Shown: positions 1-9,416 of the stretch, one piece after another | Layout: every line of letters starts with the position of its first letter | How positions within the stretch are numbered: position 1 is the first letter of the stretch | Assembly: GCA_029706075.1 (NCBI GenBank) | Contig: JAINUG010000259.1 | Coordinates: 434,001 to 498,000 of the forward strand | DNA: 64,000 nt | From: Aldrovandia affinis | Lineage: Eukaryota > Chordata > Actinopteri > Notacanthiformes > Halosauridae | Direction of reading: 5' to 3' | The notes under the pieces: generated by a model | Seen by the model: only the letters and a program-made list of their open reading frames with translations | Told to the model about the DNA's origin: nothing | The model's database searches: none | Program-made: the position numbers and the translations under genes

Positions 1-674
1 ATACAGCAGGTGCAGAAAACCGAACCCACAACAGAAGGAAATAAAGTTCCAGTCCCTCATACTGCCTGTCAGCTGATGTAAAACATTTTCATTTGAAAAC
101 ACAAATGGACAATGCTTCGATTATTAATATTGTCCTGTTGAAGATGCTCGTCTGTCTAAAACATTGGCCATGTATATGTGAAAAATGAACATATGAGCAT
201 GCAGAATATGGGTGAATGGGTAATATCCTGAGAGAAACAACACATTTTCATCCAAGATGCTCAGGGTGGGTCTTGCCAGATTTCAGATTTCTGGCAGATT
301 TCTGGCAATTCAAAGTAGTTAAAGTGTAGAATGAAATCCCTCGATGAATCAAAGCTAATGAGCTCTTGTCAGGTGATGCACAATGGTGAAAGATTACATT
401 TTACTATCGGCAAAATTGTCATAAATTACTAAGTGAGTAAATTAATTCCATTCACAGCATAGCACTAGCTACTACGTGATTAGCGAATTTCTGTGCAGTG
501 CATGTGTGTATTATGGGGGATGTAAAGGCCCCCTCCAGTGTGCAGAAAGCCCCAGTGAGCATTCACCCCATTCGCCGCTGTGACGTGATCCTCACACTCA
601 TTATTCAGAGCCTCAGACTGCTGTCACAGGGGCCTCTTGGGCAGAGTTTCAGCTCTGCTTCTTTCATTAAAGAG
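1..674. other. No gene recognised
   Basis: AT-rich sequence with only short chance ORFs. I see no repeat family, splice pattern or protein similarity that I can support. Confidence 0.5.
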
Positions 675-1087
675 TGAGACGTGGCTCATTTCTTTCTTTA
701 AAAAAAATTAATTTCAGATTTTTTCCCAATTACACCCTCTATTTATTTTGATTTGCCTTCCCCACACTAGTCCACTGCTCATCTCTACGAGGCAAGCTAA
801 TTCTCAGAGGGCAGTGAACTCTGCTTCCTTCAAGGACGGAATTCACCCACCCATGTTCTGGAGACTCCTTACGTGCTTCACGGCAGACTTGTGCCGGCTC
901 ACTCCCCCCCCTCCTCCTGGGGCGGACAGCCAGACGCTTCCCCCGATCGGGGCTGATGACCAGAGCTGGTCAGGTAGAGACGGGTTTCGAACCGCGTCCC
1001 TGATAGGCAGCGCACACACGTACAAGACCAGCCAAAATACGGTGTGTTAGACCGCTACGCTATCTGCTGCCCTTGAGACGTGGCTCA
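675..1087 (-). mobile_element. tRNA-derived SINE with 14-bp target duplication
   Basis: Read on the minus strand, the right end holds a pol III type promoter: an A box (TAGCGTAGCGGT) followed about 60 bases later by a B box (GGTTCGAAACC). This is the usual split promoter of tRNA-derived SINEs. A 14-base direct repeat, TGAGACGTGGCTCA, flanks the body at 675-688 and 1074-1087. That fits target-primed reverse transcription. The body (689-1073) is 385 bp and ends on its 3' side in an A/T-rich tail. SINEs carry no protein and depend on a partner LINE. I did not identify the partner or family; overlapping ORFs here are chance. Confidence 0.8.
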
Positions 1088-1861
1088 ACACTCGGCTGGC
1101 TTTTGACATTTGTATTCCAGCCTATACAAACTGTCATGAGGACACTGCATATGTTCTTCTGTTAATTGAAAGCCATGAAAGCCATGCCTGTATTTGTGTA
1201 TATATCTGCTCATGTTGCTTTTGTTTTGTTTTTACTTATGTTTCCTTCTCTTGAAAGTTGGGAACTTTGTATCCCTCAGCACTAAATATTTTTTAGCTGT
1301 GTGCATGTTCATTTCCTTTTTAATTTATGTTTTGGTCATTAAAGTATCAAACCTGTAAAGTAAATATGTATGTATTTTTTAAAATCACTTTGTTCCAATT
1401 CAAAGAATACTGGCATCCCTGAAGTCATTGAACAGACATGTCTGAATCCTCATATAATCTGCAACATCTGCAAAAGTTTCCCCTCTGAACATTGGTCCAC
1501 TTAAATACTTGCACTGGACTGTATATTGTAATCATGAGAAAGGAGATTAAAGATTGTGTTTTTGGACAGTGACAATTGTGTTGCTGCACATTAAAATATT
1601 CATGTTTTGTAGTTTTCTTTAGGACATTTCTGTATTTATCTTCTAGACACTGTAACTTATGGGTGCTCCATTCATATAATTCATAACTGTCATAACATAT
1701 CACTTTGTCAACATCATATCATCTCAACAGTTATTGAATATACAAATTGTCTGTTGGGCCTTAGGGTTTCAATTGTTCAAGTTAATGTGCCAACAATAAA
1801 TATGAGAAGTTCTAAAATATGACAGGGTCATGTTAGATGTGCTCATTAAGCCTTTTTATTT
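1088..1861. other. No gene recognised
   Basis: AT-rich intergenic-looking sequence after the SINE. Short ORFs are not supported by any recognisable domain. Confidence 0.5.
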
Positions 1862-2060
1862 ATACCTGACGGATTCGCCTGGACGCGAGGGGGCGCGCGG
1901 CCAAAGTGACGCAATCGCGGCTGAAATGACCGTTCGCTTAGGGCGCCCGCCCTGTCCGCGCACCTCTCAAATTTTCTAACTACGCGTCGTCCGTGGCGCC
2001 AGTCGCAAGACCTATATCGTTGATGATTGGTTGACTGGGCGGGTTTTCCGTTATCTAGTT
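1862..2060 (+). promoter_or_regulatory. CpG-rich promoter-like patch
   Basis: A short patch dense in CpG stands out from AT-rich surroundings at about 1867-2010. It is followed by an inverted CCAAT box (ATTGG, 2026-2030) and a GC box (GGGCGGG, 2037-2043). About 65 bases further on begins a readable MADF-domain coding stretch on the plus strand. The spacing suggests a housekeeping-type promoter for that gene fragment. No transcript evidence exists here, so the role is inferred. Confidence 0.4.
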
Positions 2061-2106
2061 CACCCTTTAACTGCCTTTAAAAAAATTGGAGAGCTTCAGT
2101 GACTAA

Positions 2107-2506
2107 CAACTGGTCAGAAAGTACAGGCATTTATATGACTCCTCAATTCGCGATCACAAAGACAACCAGATGACAATTAATTTGTGGAAGGAAATAGTGG
2201 AAACTCTCAATAGTGACGAAGTGAATAGTAAGAATAGTACGAATTAAATTAAGGTTTCTTGTATTGTATGGCAGAAATCTGCACTTTGCCCTATATCCCT
2301 CCTGTTCATAAGTAGCACTGTGTTCATATATTTTGTGAGACAGTAAACATTTGTTCTTGTGAAATCTTGCATTCTTCCCTAAACCAACCAGAAAAAGTTG
2401 GAAGAATATGCGGGACAGATTCGTCAAAGCCAAAAAGAAGGTTAAGGGCAGGAGTAGGGATGCTGGCAGTGGTTTTGATAGTCCCACAATATATGTAAAG
2501 GAGTGA
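2107..2506 (+). pseudogene. MADF (Myb/SANT-like) domain gene fragment in two pieces
   Basis: Two plus-strand blocks together give most of a MADF domain, a DNA-binding fold of the Myb/SANT type found in transcription regulators and in proteins derived from PIF/Harbinger transposons. Block one (2107-2220) reads QLVRKYRHLYDSS, continues through DNQMTINLWKEI and stops at 2245-2247. Block two (2393-2506) reads SWKNMRDRFVKAKKK and ends in TGA at 2504-2506. The W-K-E-I and W-K-N-M-R-D-R-F-V-K-A pattern is what identifies the family. A donor-like GAA|GTGAAT follows block one and an acceptor-like CCAACCAG precedes block two. However, simple joining of those sites does not keep the frame, there is a stop (TAA) just before block one, and no start codon is visible. 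Either a decayed copy or a gene with other exons. The CpG patch lies just upstream. Confidence 0.55.
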
Positions 2507-2811
2507 TTCCGTGTGAGATTGGCAAAAAATATAGATGACTTGGATTTACTTTAATTGTTATACCAGAAAGTTTTATTTTTTCTAGTTGTTTTAAGCTATA
2601 TGAATAGTTTGTGTTCATACTTTAATATAATACTTGAAAGGTATTTTAAAATATTTGTTTTCTTTTAAACTACAGTGACACGACAGTGACACTGATAAGG
2701 GTCATTCCATTTTTGTTTATTAAACAGTTCTCCCTCTTCTCCTGTTTCATTTAATGGTCCAGCATATAAGCCATCTTCTTTGTGCAATTTTTTAAAAGTG
2801 TGCGGTCAGTG
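2507..2811. other. No gene recognised
   Basis: AT-rich sequence between the MADF fragment and the DNA transposon. Nothing supportable seen. Confidence 0.5.
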
Positions 2812-2816
2812 TAGTA

Positions 2817-4062
2817 GGGGAGACTGGGGACAGTTGCAACACTTTTTGCATTTTTCTCAATTACTCAGAGACTAGTTGGAGTAGACCAACCAAATTTTTA
2901 TATAGTAAACTTACATCTGTCTACTAATTACCCATACCATTTAAAGATGATCACATATATTTCTGAAGAAGTCAGATGTTGCAACTGACCCCAAGCCTGG
3001 GGACAGTTGCAACATGTTAAAAATACATTAAATTGTACAAATTAACTTTTGCTTTGTCTCAATGAGCATAGTATTCTGAAAATATGTATTGTTTTACAAT
3101 AATATTATAGTATTTATATGAAAATTACATAGAAAATAAAACAGTTATTGAGCTTTGTTTGTTTATGCGTAGAACATAGGTCTACCTTACATCAATGTGA
3201 AGATGTTGCCCAGTAGGCTATTCAATCTCTTACCGTATTTCAGTGTTAGACAGGAAGAATGGACCAATTTGCAATGTAACACCTTTATCTAATATTTATT
3301 TCAGTACAAAACTGCAACTTAAAACTGCAAGGCTGACCAGCAAACCTCTTCTGAAATCAGCAGCGAACTGTTAAAATTATTTTAATTTAATTAGACAGAA
3401 AAAACTGATTTTCTTCCTACTCCAGTGAACGTAAACTTACTATTGGCTAATGGACCATTACGCCACTTTCGGTAAACAACAACAAAAAAACACTGGCTTA
3501 CATGGGAAGACAACAGTTAACAAATTGTAATATTTGGGTGAACTATCCTTTAAAAATAATTGTATATTAAGACACTTTTAATATTGCTTTCTCCATTAGG
3601 AAAAGCGGGACCTAATGTCCTTTTTGTTGTTGTTGTTGTGTGGTCTGTTTTGATATGGCTGCTTAGCTTGGGGACAGTAGCAACAACATGTTGCAACTGT
3701 CCCCAACCCCAACAGCCATGACAAAACCTCATGTGCTAGCTAGACACAACAACCTTGATGCATGCTAATCATGTCATTTAGAAGTCAACAAAACATTGAT
3801 TCAAACTAAGTAATTTGGATTAATTCATGCAAAAGATCAGGACAGTATGACAAAAATACAGATCATTAAAAAAAATACTTTCACAGCTCCAAAACAAATT
3901 TTGTCAATAAATCCAGAAGCAAAGGTCAAACGTGGCTCCTTTCTTCCATGTGGGGGGAGGGTCTAACTGAGCATCTGCACTATGAGTTTCATTGCATGTT
4001 TCTGCTTGGAGTGATAAGACCTGTTGCAACTGGCCCTTGTTGCAACTGTCCCCAGTCTCCCC
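2817..4062. mobile_element. DNA transposon (non-autonomous) with perfect inverted ends
   Basis: The ends are perfect inverted repeats: 2815-2840 and 4039-4064 give the same 26 bases, TAGGGGAGACTGGGGACAGT then TGCAAC, on opposite strands. A five-base direct repeat TAGTA lies at 2812-2816 and 4063-4067 and looks like the target duplication, making the element 1246 bp starting with GGGGAGACTGGGG. Two internal hairpins repeat the GGGGACAGTTGCAAC motif (2978-3012 and 3667-3706), so the element carries at least six copies of its terminal motif in alternating orientation. The interior has no transposase I can recognise; the longest ORFs are short and unlike known families. It is therefore probably moved in trans. 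Superfamily left open. Confidence 0.85.
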
Positions 4063-4067
4063 TAGTA

Positions 4068-4434
4068 TAATATCTCAATTTGCGGACTGCGGGCTTGTGG
4101 CCGTGTCAATGCGTCAACTATAAATCTAGCATTACTGAGTCATAACTATCCATAACACATAACCTGTAATCTTATCTCCAGACAGACGACCACTTCACCA
4201 CCCACATTATTTGTCTGCCAATTCGAGTGAACAGCAGGCGGTGTGATGAAAGAATGATGCTTCTCCAGATTGGTGTGAATGCTGTATGCATGCTCGCCAC
4301 AAGGGGGCACTCGAGCATATTTTATGGCTGCAGCTGCATAGCCGTGGAAAAAAAGAGAAGATTATAAACTAGGAATACAAATTCGACGAAGCCCGGTAAA
4401 CTGTAATGCAGCTATTAATCTTGTTTCCCTCTCG
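4068..4434. other. No gene recognised
   Basis: Unique-looking sequence between the DNA transposon and the ERV. It ends in the ATTA target site of the ERV (4435-4438). Confidence 0.5.
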
Positions 4435-4438
4435 ATTA

Positions 4439-4905
4439 TGTTAGGTCGTGTATCAAAGGAGGCGTTGAGGAGGCAAATACTAAGACCAATAATTCTTAAC
4501 TCAGAATTTATTAGAGACAAGTATAAAGTAACAGGAATCAAAAGCGAACTACACAAATCTCTCAATTCATTTGTCCAGCTCTCCCCGCGGTCCGTAACTC
4601 CCGCTCCTCCTTCAACTTCCTCTCTAAGTCCGAAATCAGGTCTCTGCTGATTGGCTGACGTTTTCCCAGGTCCTCCAATCGCAAGCCACTTACGTCAGCC
4701 TGACTTTTTATCAGGAGGACTGTCCAATCAGCAAATAACATAAGCCACTTACGTCAGCCTGACTTCCTATCAGGAAGACCTACATCATACTGTCTGTGAG
4801 AACAAACATAAGGAGTCAGCCTTATCAGACACAGTTGCAAGAACTCAAAACAAATAATAGGCGCCAAGACTAGTTTTGCAGGTCAGAATAATAATAATTC
4901 CCACA
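4439..4905 (-). repeat. 3' LTR of ERV copy 1
   Basis: 467 bp, matching the 5' LTR at 14836-15302 except for one C/T difference near 4612. In sense (minus) orientation it has an inverted pair of CRE-like sites (TGACGTAAG at 4689-4697 and 4748-4756) inside a roughly 35-bp direct repeat, CCAAT-type motifs, a TATA-like GATAAAAAG, and a polyadenylation signal AATAAA at 4507-4512. The duplicated CRE block looks like a U3 enhancer. Confidence 0.92.
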
Positions 4906-4919
4906 ATTCCCTCCTTTGC
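4906..4919 (-). other. Polypurine tract of ERV copy 1
   Basis: The minus strand reads GCAAAGGAGGGAAT directly before the TG start of the 3' LTR. It is the expected plus-strand DNA primer. The same bases occupy 57393-57406 in copy 2. Confidence 0.85.
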
Positions 4920-5739
4920 TCACATTTATGGGAGCAACACACTAAAGAGAGCAACTTGAGCTCCAGAAACAAGAGTTTCCCCATACTGTCTCAACATCAT
5001 ATAAGCCTCTTTGGCTGGAGGTGCGGGACTTGTATGCACTAATAGCAGGTTACATACAGGCCTTTGGTTAAATCAACCCTCTGGCTGGTCTTTTCGGCTC
5101 TTGAACCCTGCCGGCGTGTGCCTACTCAGTCCAACCTTTGGTCATGCTAATTTTACACAAAATTATCAATTTAGGCCTTTTAAGCATTCTGGCACAGCAA
5201 AGCAATGTCACCCCGAAGGCTCTACTCAGCCACTGGGAAAAACCTCTTTGGGTTAAAAGCCACACTGTCCTGGCTTGGCAGTGCTGCCAGTGGGAGTGTT
5301 TAGAGGAGCACTCAGCATCCGCTCTGAGCGAAACCAACCGGGTGTCTAAACAGCGAACCAGACCCCGCGTTTTACAATTTATCAGCATTTGCATCCTGGG
5401 ATGCTACTATCAAGGGGCTTGGTCTAGCACATGAGCCATTAAGCAAAGCGTCAGATCACATGGTTATTTCAACCTTTCAATATTAGAGATGGATTATACA
5501 CTTAAGTTCTTGCTTAGAATATAAAGTTCCTTGGTAAGTATAGAGTGAATATAAAATAGGTGTAAAAATAAGTATAAAGTTACTTCTTAGTGAATGTTAA
5601 CAATAGAAGTAGAAAACATTAGAGTAATGCGACACCATACTTTCATTTTTCAATTTTTCCTCTTCTTCTTTTTGTTTTCTTAGCAACATTCATATAGACA
5701 GACAAACAAACAAACGAACAACAGATAGACAACATTCAT
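4920..5739 (-). other. ERV 3' region between env-like ORF and LTR
   Basis: About 820 bp that is retained nearly unchanged in copy 2 (57407-58227). ORFs of 90 codons (minus, 5122-5394) and 98 codons (plus, 5138-5434) are open in both copies, but neither resembles a known protein and they overlap antiparallel, so conserved noncoding sequence is equally likely. No transmembrane-subunit sequence was recognised here. Confidence 0.5.
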
Positions 5740-7390
5740 CTACTCCTCTTCCCACAGGTCAGACATCAGGTCAGGGTATGGGTCGACTCCGAACTCTTTG
5801 GAGTAGTACCATGCTGCAAACTCAGGATCGCAGCGAAGTTCCCTGGTCAGGTTGTTTTGTTCCGGGCGGAATATCTCGGCCCAGTCCCAGCATCGCCATC
5901 CTGCTCCTGGCTCCTTCCCGTATCTGCAGTATGGATTTCCAATGGGGCAGTTCTCCGTGTAGGGTCCTGGCGGCTCCACCCAGGCTTTCTCCATCTCCCC
6001 AATTATCTGTGGACACAAAATCTCAGCCGCCGCACTAGGCGTGCAACTTTGCCACTCAAAATCATTAGGGGCTAAGGTGGTAATACTAAGAGCGGGAAAG
6101 ATAGACAGTGCCCCGGGGGACCCCGATTTCTCCAATGATCCCTCTCCCAACAGTACACACTTGTATTTTGGGGGCATGTCATCTCTGGCAGTCATGGCTC
6201 TATCAATTGTTTTAGTTACCAATGTTCGGAGGCATGGTATACAACGCCTCCTAGTTATGTTCATCGTTGTACGTTGTAGTGAATCATGTTTATCCTATTC
6301 ACATTTTTGTTGACTGTTACCGGAAAAATAGCTGACCATAGGGGAAAACTCTCAAAGCCGGCCGCTACTTCATCTACAAGTTTGTATTCCGCTGTTTTTG
6401 TTAATCTCAGAGTTGGTCGAGCTCCTGTGCATATCAGACAATCTTGCTGCCCTGCTTGGTTAGCAAGTTGTTCCACCTGTTCTATCCATGCATTGCTGTC
6501 TATGAACCCGGTTTCTAACGCCAGTCTAGTTTTGTAGGTTATCTTTTCTGTATCTAGTTTAATTACGGTATCTGGGGCTGACGTGGGTTTTTCCAATCGA
6601 GGAAGGCGGTCTGGGTGTACTTGTTGGGTGGTGTTAATAAGATCTATTCTGATTAAACCCATTGGATCCTTGCCCGATACATCTACTCCCAAAGCTACAT
6701 AAAACGTGTTCCTGTTTTTTGGGATTGCGCCGCTCACGCGCTTCCACTGCGCACCGTGACAAGTTTTCGGGTCATACCCTACCATTGGCCATGGATTAGT
6801 AATTCCCTGTTTGGTTGTCAGAACGATAGGGTTAACCCCTGACCTGTCAGTCGAAATCAACTCACTTTGATCCTCGAGCCTCCCTTCAGTCTTATCCACT
6901 GAGTTCCTTCTTCTGTATTTTTTCCCATTTATCAAAAATTTCCCAGAAAGTTAACATCGGTTTCCCATAATTTGAACTGGTGGCCATTTCAAAATACATC
7001 TGACCATGCACTGCATCCCAGTCCTGCATCTAATCAGGGATGGCTGGTAACCCCCAGTTCTGAACGGTCTGATCCCTATCCCACTTCGCTATGGGTATAG
7101 AAACTTTGACCGTTTTGCCTCCACAGTTTGCCTGTTTACAGAAGTCGAATTGGAAGGTCTTAGGTTTATTCACTGTCATCCACTTTTATAATCATACTTT
7201 GCACAGCTACGGATCTACATTGTCGGCGCCTTCAATCAGATTTGTCCATTCAAAATCTTCATCAGACACCTAGCCTCAAATTCCCCTCACATTTCTGGGT
7301 CCTCCGGAACTTTGCAAGTCTTGTTGCTAATTGTAGTCCACCTCAAGTTCTCTCATAGTTCAATACACATGTAAGCATCAATTTTATCAT
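5740..7390 (-). pseudogene. env: env-like gene, frameshifted (ERV copy 1)
   Basis: Position after integrase and before the LTR, cysteine content and N-glycosylation-type sites suggest a retroviral surface protein. Two main open pieces remain: 6261-6935 (224 codons), with a C-L-I-C cluster in its second half, and 5740-6264 (174 codons), rich in cysteine and tryptophan and ending in an acidic tail. A third stretch around 6940-7390 matches the start of the better preserved copy 2 ORF (59181-59759), where a hydrophobic signal-like segment follows the start. Indels separate the frames. I see no hydrophobic membrane anchor and no CX6CC motif of a typical transmembrane subunit, so that part is either lost or very unusual. 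The env call rests on context. Confidence 0.6.
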
Positions 7391-7393
7391 TCC

Positions 7394-7666
7394 TCACTTG
7401 GCGAGTGCCAGCATTAGATCAAAGATGGTTTGATTGAACTCGAACTCTATGCTTGTAGGATAGCCTTGTTTTGGGAATGGTGTCATTATTGAGATACCTA
7501 CCATTGTTGTGATACTTACCACCAAAAGTCCTAATCCTGTAAGTACCATTAGTCCCACCTCCCTACAGTAGTCTGTGAAACTAAGCTCTTGTTTCCTCCT
7601 CCTTCTCTCTCCTGAACTATTCCTAATTGTGTCATTGTCCTCCTGATCTGGGTTATCTGGTGTCAC
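7394..7666 (-). CDS. Short membrane-protein ORF ahead of env (ERV copy 1)
   Basis: Ninety codons with an acidic, polar N-terminus, a basic cluster (RRRRK, about residues 21-25), then one hydrophobic stretch (residues about 38-61) and a short polar end. The topology predicted is a type II or signal-anchor protein. The same ORF is open in copy 2 (59797-60039, 80 codons visible from its first ATG), with nearly identical residues, while surrounding pol and env are broken. Its place just before env suggests a long env leader peptide or a separate accessory protein. The frame differs from the following env start in copy 2, so direct fusion is not seen. Function not known. Confidence 0.5.
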   Translation of the reverse strand: MTPDNPDQEDNDTIRNSSGERRRRKQELSFTDYCREVGLMVLTGLGLLVVSITTMVGISIMTPFPKQGYPTSIEFEFNQTIFDLMLALAK

Positions 7667-7689
7667 TGCGTGTAGTTCTTTTAATCTGT

Positions 7690-8229
7690 TACTGGTTTGT
7701 GTGAGCGTGCGTGTGGGTGCGACTGTTTTGGAACAGTGTCCGTAGTGGTGCCAAACCGTATCTCCCTCCTTTGGACCCGAACAGCTCTGTCCGAAGCTTC
7801 AATCACCTGGTACGGTCCCGTCCAGGGTGATTCTATCTCCAAATTGCGGTAGGTGATAGGCTTTTCCCATCTAGGTATTATTTCTCTACAAATTATTATT
7901 ATTATTATTTTTATTTATTTATTTTTCCCCACAGTTGTGCATCAATTTTTGAGGTAGGGTATGCTTCTACCCAACCTGAGAATGGGTCAATCATTACTAA
8001 ACAGCTCTTTTTCCCTCACTTGGTGTGAGGTGGATGAAATCCATCATCCAAGATTCAAATAGTCAAAACATGTTAAACACCTTTTACAAAATATATATAT
8101 TTTATATATATATATATATTTTATTTTTTTTTCACTCCAAATTGTATAACGTTTGTTTATCATATCTACCCTCCCTCCTTTTGAGACATGGCATATGCCA
8201 TGACTCAACTCTGCAGCTATGGTAAACAA
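7690..8229 (-). pseudogene. pol: Integrase remnant (ERV copy 1)
   Basis: Minus-strand reading gives three parts of a retroviral integrase. The N-terminal zinc-binding region (8044-8229) keeps H...CHVSKGG...DMI and a closing CKRCLTC. The start of the catalytic core (about 7960-8020) shows IDPFSGWVEAYP, which holds the first catalytic Asp. The C-terminal region (about 7690-7880) shows SPWTGPYQVIEA, the domain that follows the core. The rest of the core, with the second Asp and the Glu, is absent and replaced by AT-rich low-complexity sequence. Copy 2 has the same gap. Integrase would join viral DNA to host DNA; this one cannot. Confidence 0.75.
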
Positions 8230-8712
8230 AGATCTCGGTAATACAGGTTTCTTTTCTGGGCCCTCTACAGGCCAGTTTCGTTCTCAGTACATTTTGATTC
8301 GCTTTTTATCTGGTCCCTTGCTTGTTGCATGTCTCTCAAGAGAGTGTCTGCAGCTGCTTCTTTTGCAGCAGAGTCTGCGAATGCATTCCCCAGGGACACC
8401 TCATCTGTTCCTTTCGTATGTGTTGCACAGTTACCTCTCGTCAGTGATTTGGGTTTCTAAAATGTCACATCAGTTCCAGTATCAATGGTCGCTTTGATAT
8501 TGGTTTCACTTGTTGAAGTCATTCTTTTTCCAGGATCTATCCACATAGAAAGTTACTTCTGTGTCATGAATGGGTGTGTCCATTAACCCAGGGCGTGCTG
8601 CCACAGACCTAGATGTTTCAGCTACACAATCGTGAGGATCTCCATCCTCAGCAGTTGTCAGCAAGGTCGCCGGATTAAGTGTGGTGCATTTTACAATTGT
8701 TAGATTAGGCAC
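8230..8712 (-). pseudogene. pol: RNase H remnant (ERV copy 1)
   Basis: The minus strand gives a TFYVDRSWKK segment (8506-8712), corresponding to the first catalytic Asp region of retroviral RNase H with a changed neighbour, and further on a GNAFADSAAKEAA segment (about 8380-8410), which is the conserved C-terminal motif of this domain. Frameshifts separate them. It would degrade RNA in RNA-DNA hybrids during reverse transcription. Copy 2 is similar at about 60614-61110. Confidence 0.65.
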
Positions 8713-8889
8713 TTAGTAGAGTCGCCATACAGCTCAGCTGTCTTGCTGGCGACAAGAATGTACGTTTTGTTTGCATTAGTAATACAGAAACTACATGTGG
8801 TACCATCAGTGTCATTAGTTGGTATAATACTATGGTTTGTGAGGCTTTTACTGCTAATGCTGCTGCTTCTACAGCATGGCAGTCCTCGT

Positions 8890-9416
8890 GCTACAGGATC
8901 CAGTTCTGTGGAGTAATAAGCAATTGGTCTTTGCTTACCTCCAAACCTGTTTTCCCCTGCTCAAAGGCTTCGTTGACTTCAGGAGTCCATTTGATTGGAT
9001 CTTGAGCCTCCATTGGTTCGCTGTAAATACAATCTAACAGTGGCTGCATCAATTGTGCATAATTACACATCCAGGTTCGGCAGAAATTTATCATTCATAA
9101 AAAACCCATCATGTTTTATTTTATTTTAGGCTTGGGGCCTGCAGTATTGTTTTTTTTTTTTTTTTTTATTTTTTCTATCCTGTAAGGCTCGGCCTCGAGC
9201 TGAGATAGCGTGTCCCAGATATTTTACTTCTGGTCCACACCCCCCTTGCTTATCTCCTTGGCCTTGTGAGGCCGGAATGTCCAAACATGCCTTCTTCCGA
9301 GAAGGAGAGCAATTCAATATGTCGTCTACATACAGGAGGGGAAAAAAATCACAGATACTGCCAAATGCCCAAAGTGCAAAATGCAAAATGCACACAGCAC
9401 AGCGCAGATGGATCAT
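8890..9416 (-). pseudogene. pol: Reverse transcriptase remnant with YVDD (ERV copy 1)
   Basis: The catalytic YVDD box is at 9321-9332 (minus), followed by KYLGHAIS and then the connection region with FCRTWMCNYAQLM and IKWTPEVNEAFEQ (8891-9094). This order is that of gamma-type retroviral RT. The fingers and first part of the palm upstream of YVDD are missing or unreadable, and a poly-T run (about 9148-9170) interrupts the reading. Copy 2 keeps YVDD at 61652-61663 but lacks about 50 bp here. Confidence 0.75.

Noticed and set aside
1021..1073. Functional tRNA gene
   Set aside because: A and B boxes are present but no cloverleaf or anticodon stem forms; the flanking duplication shows a SINE.
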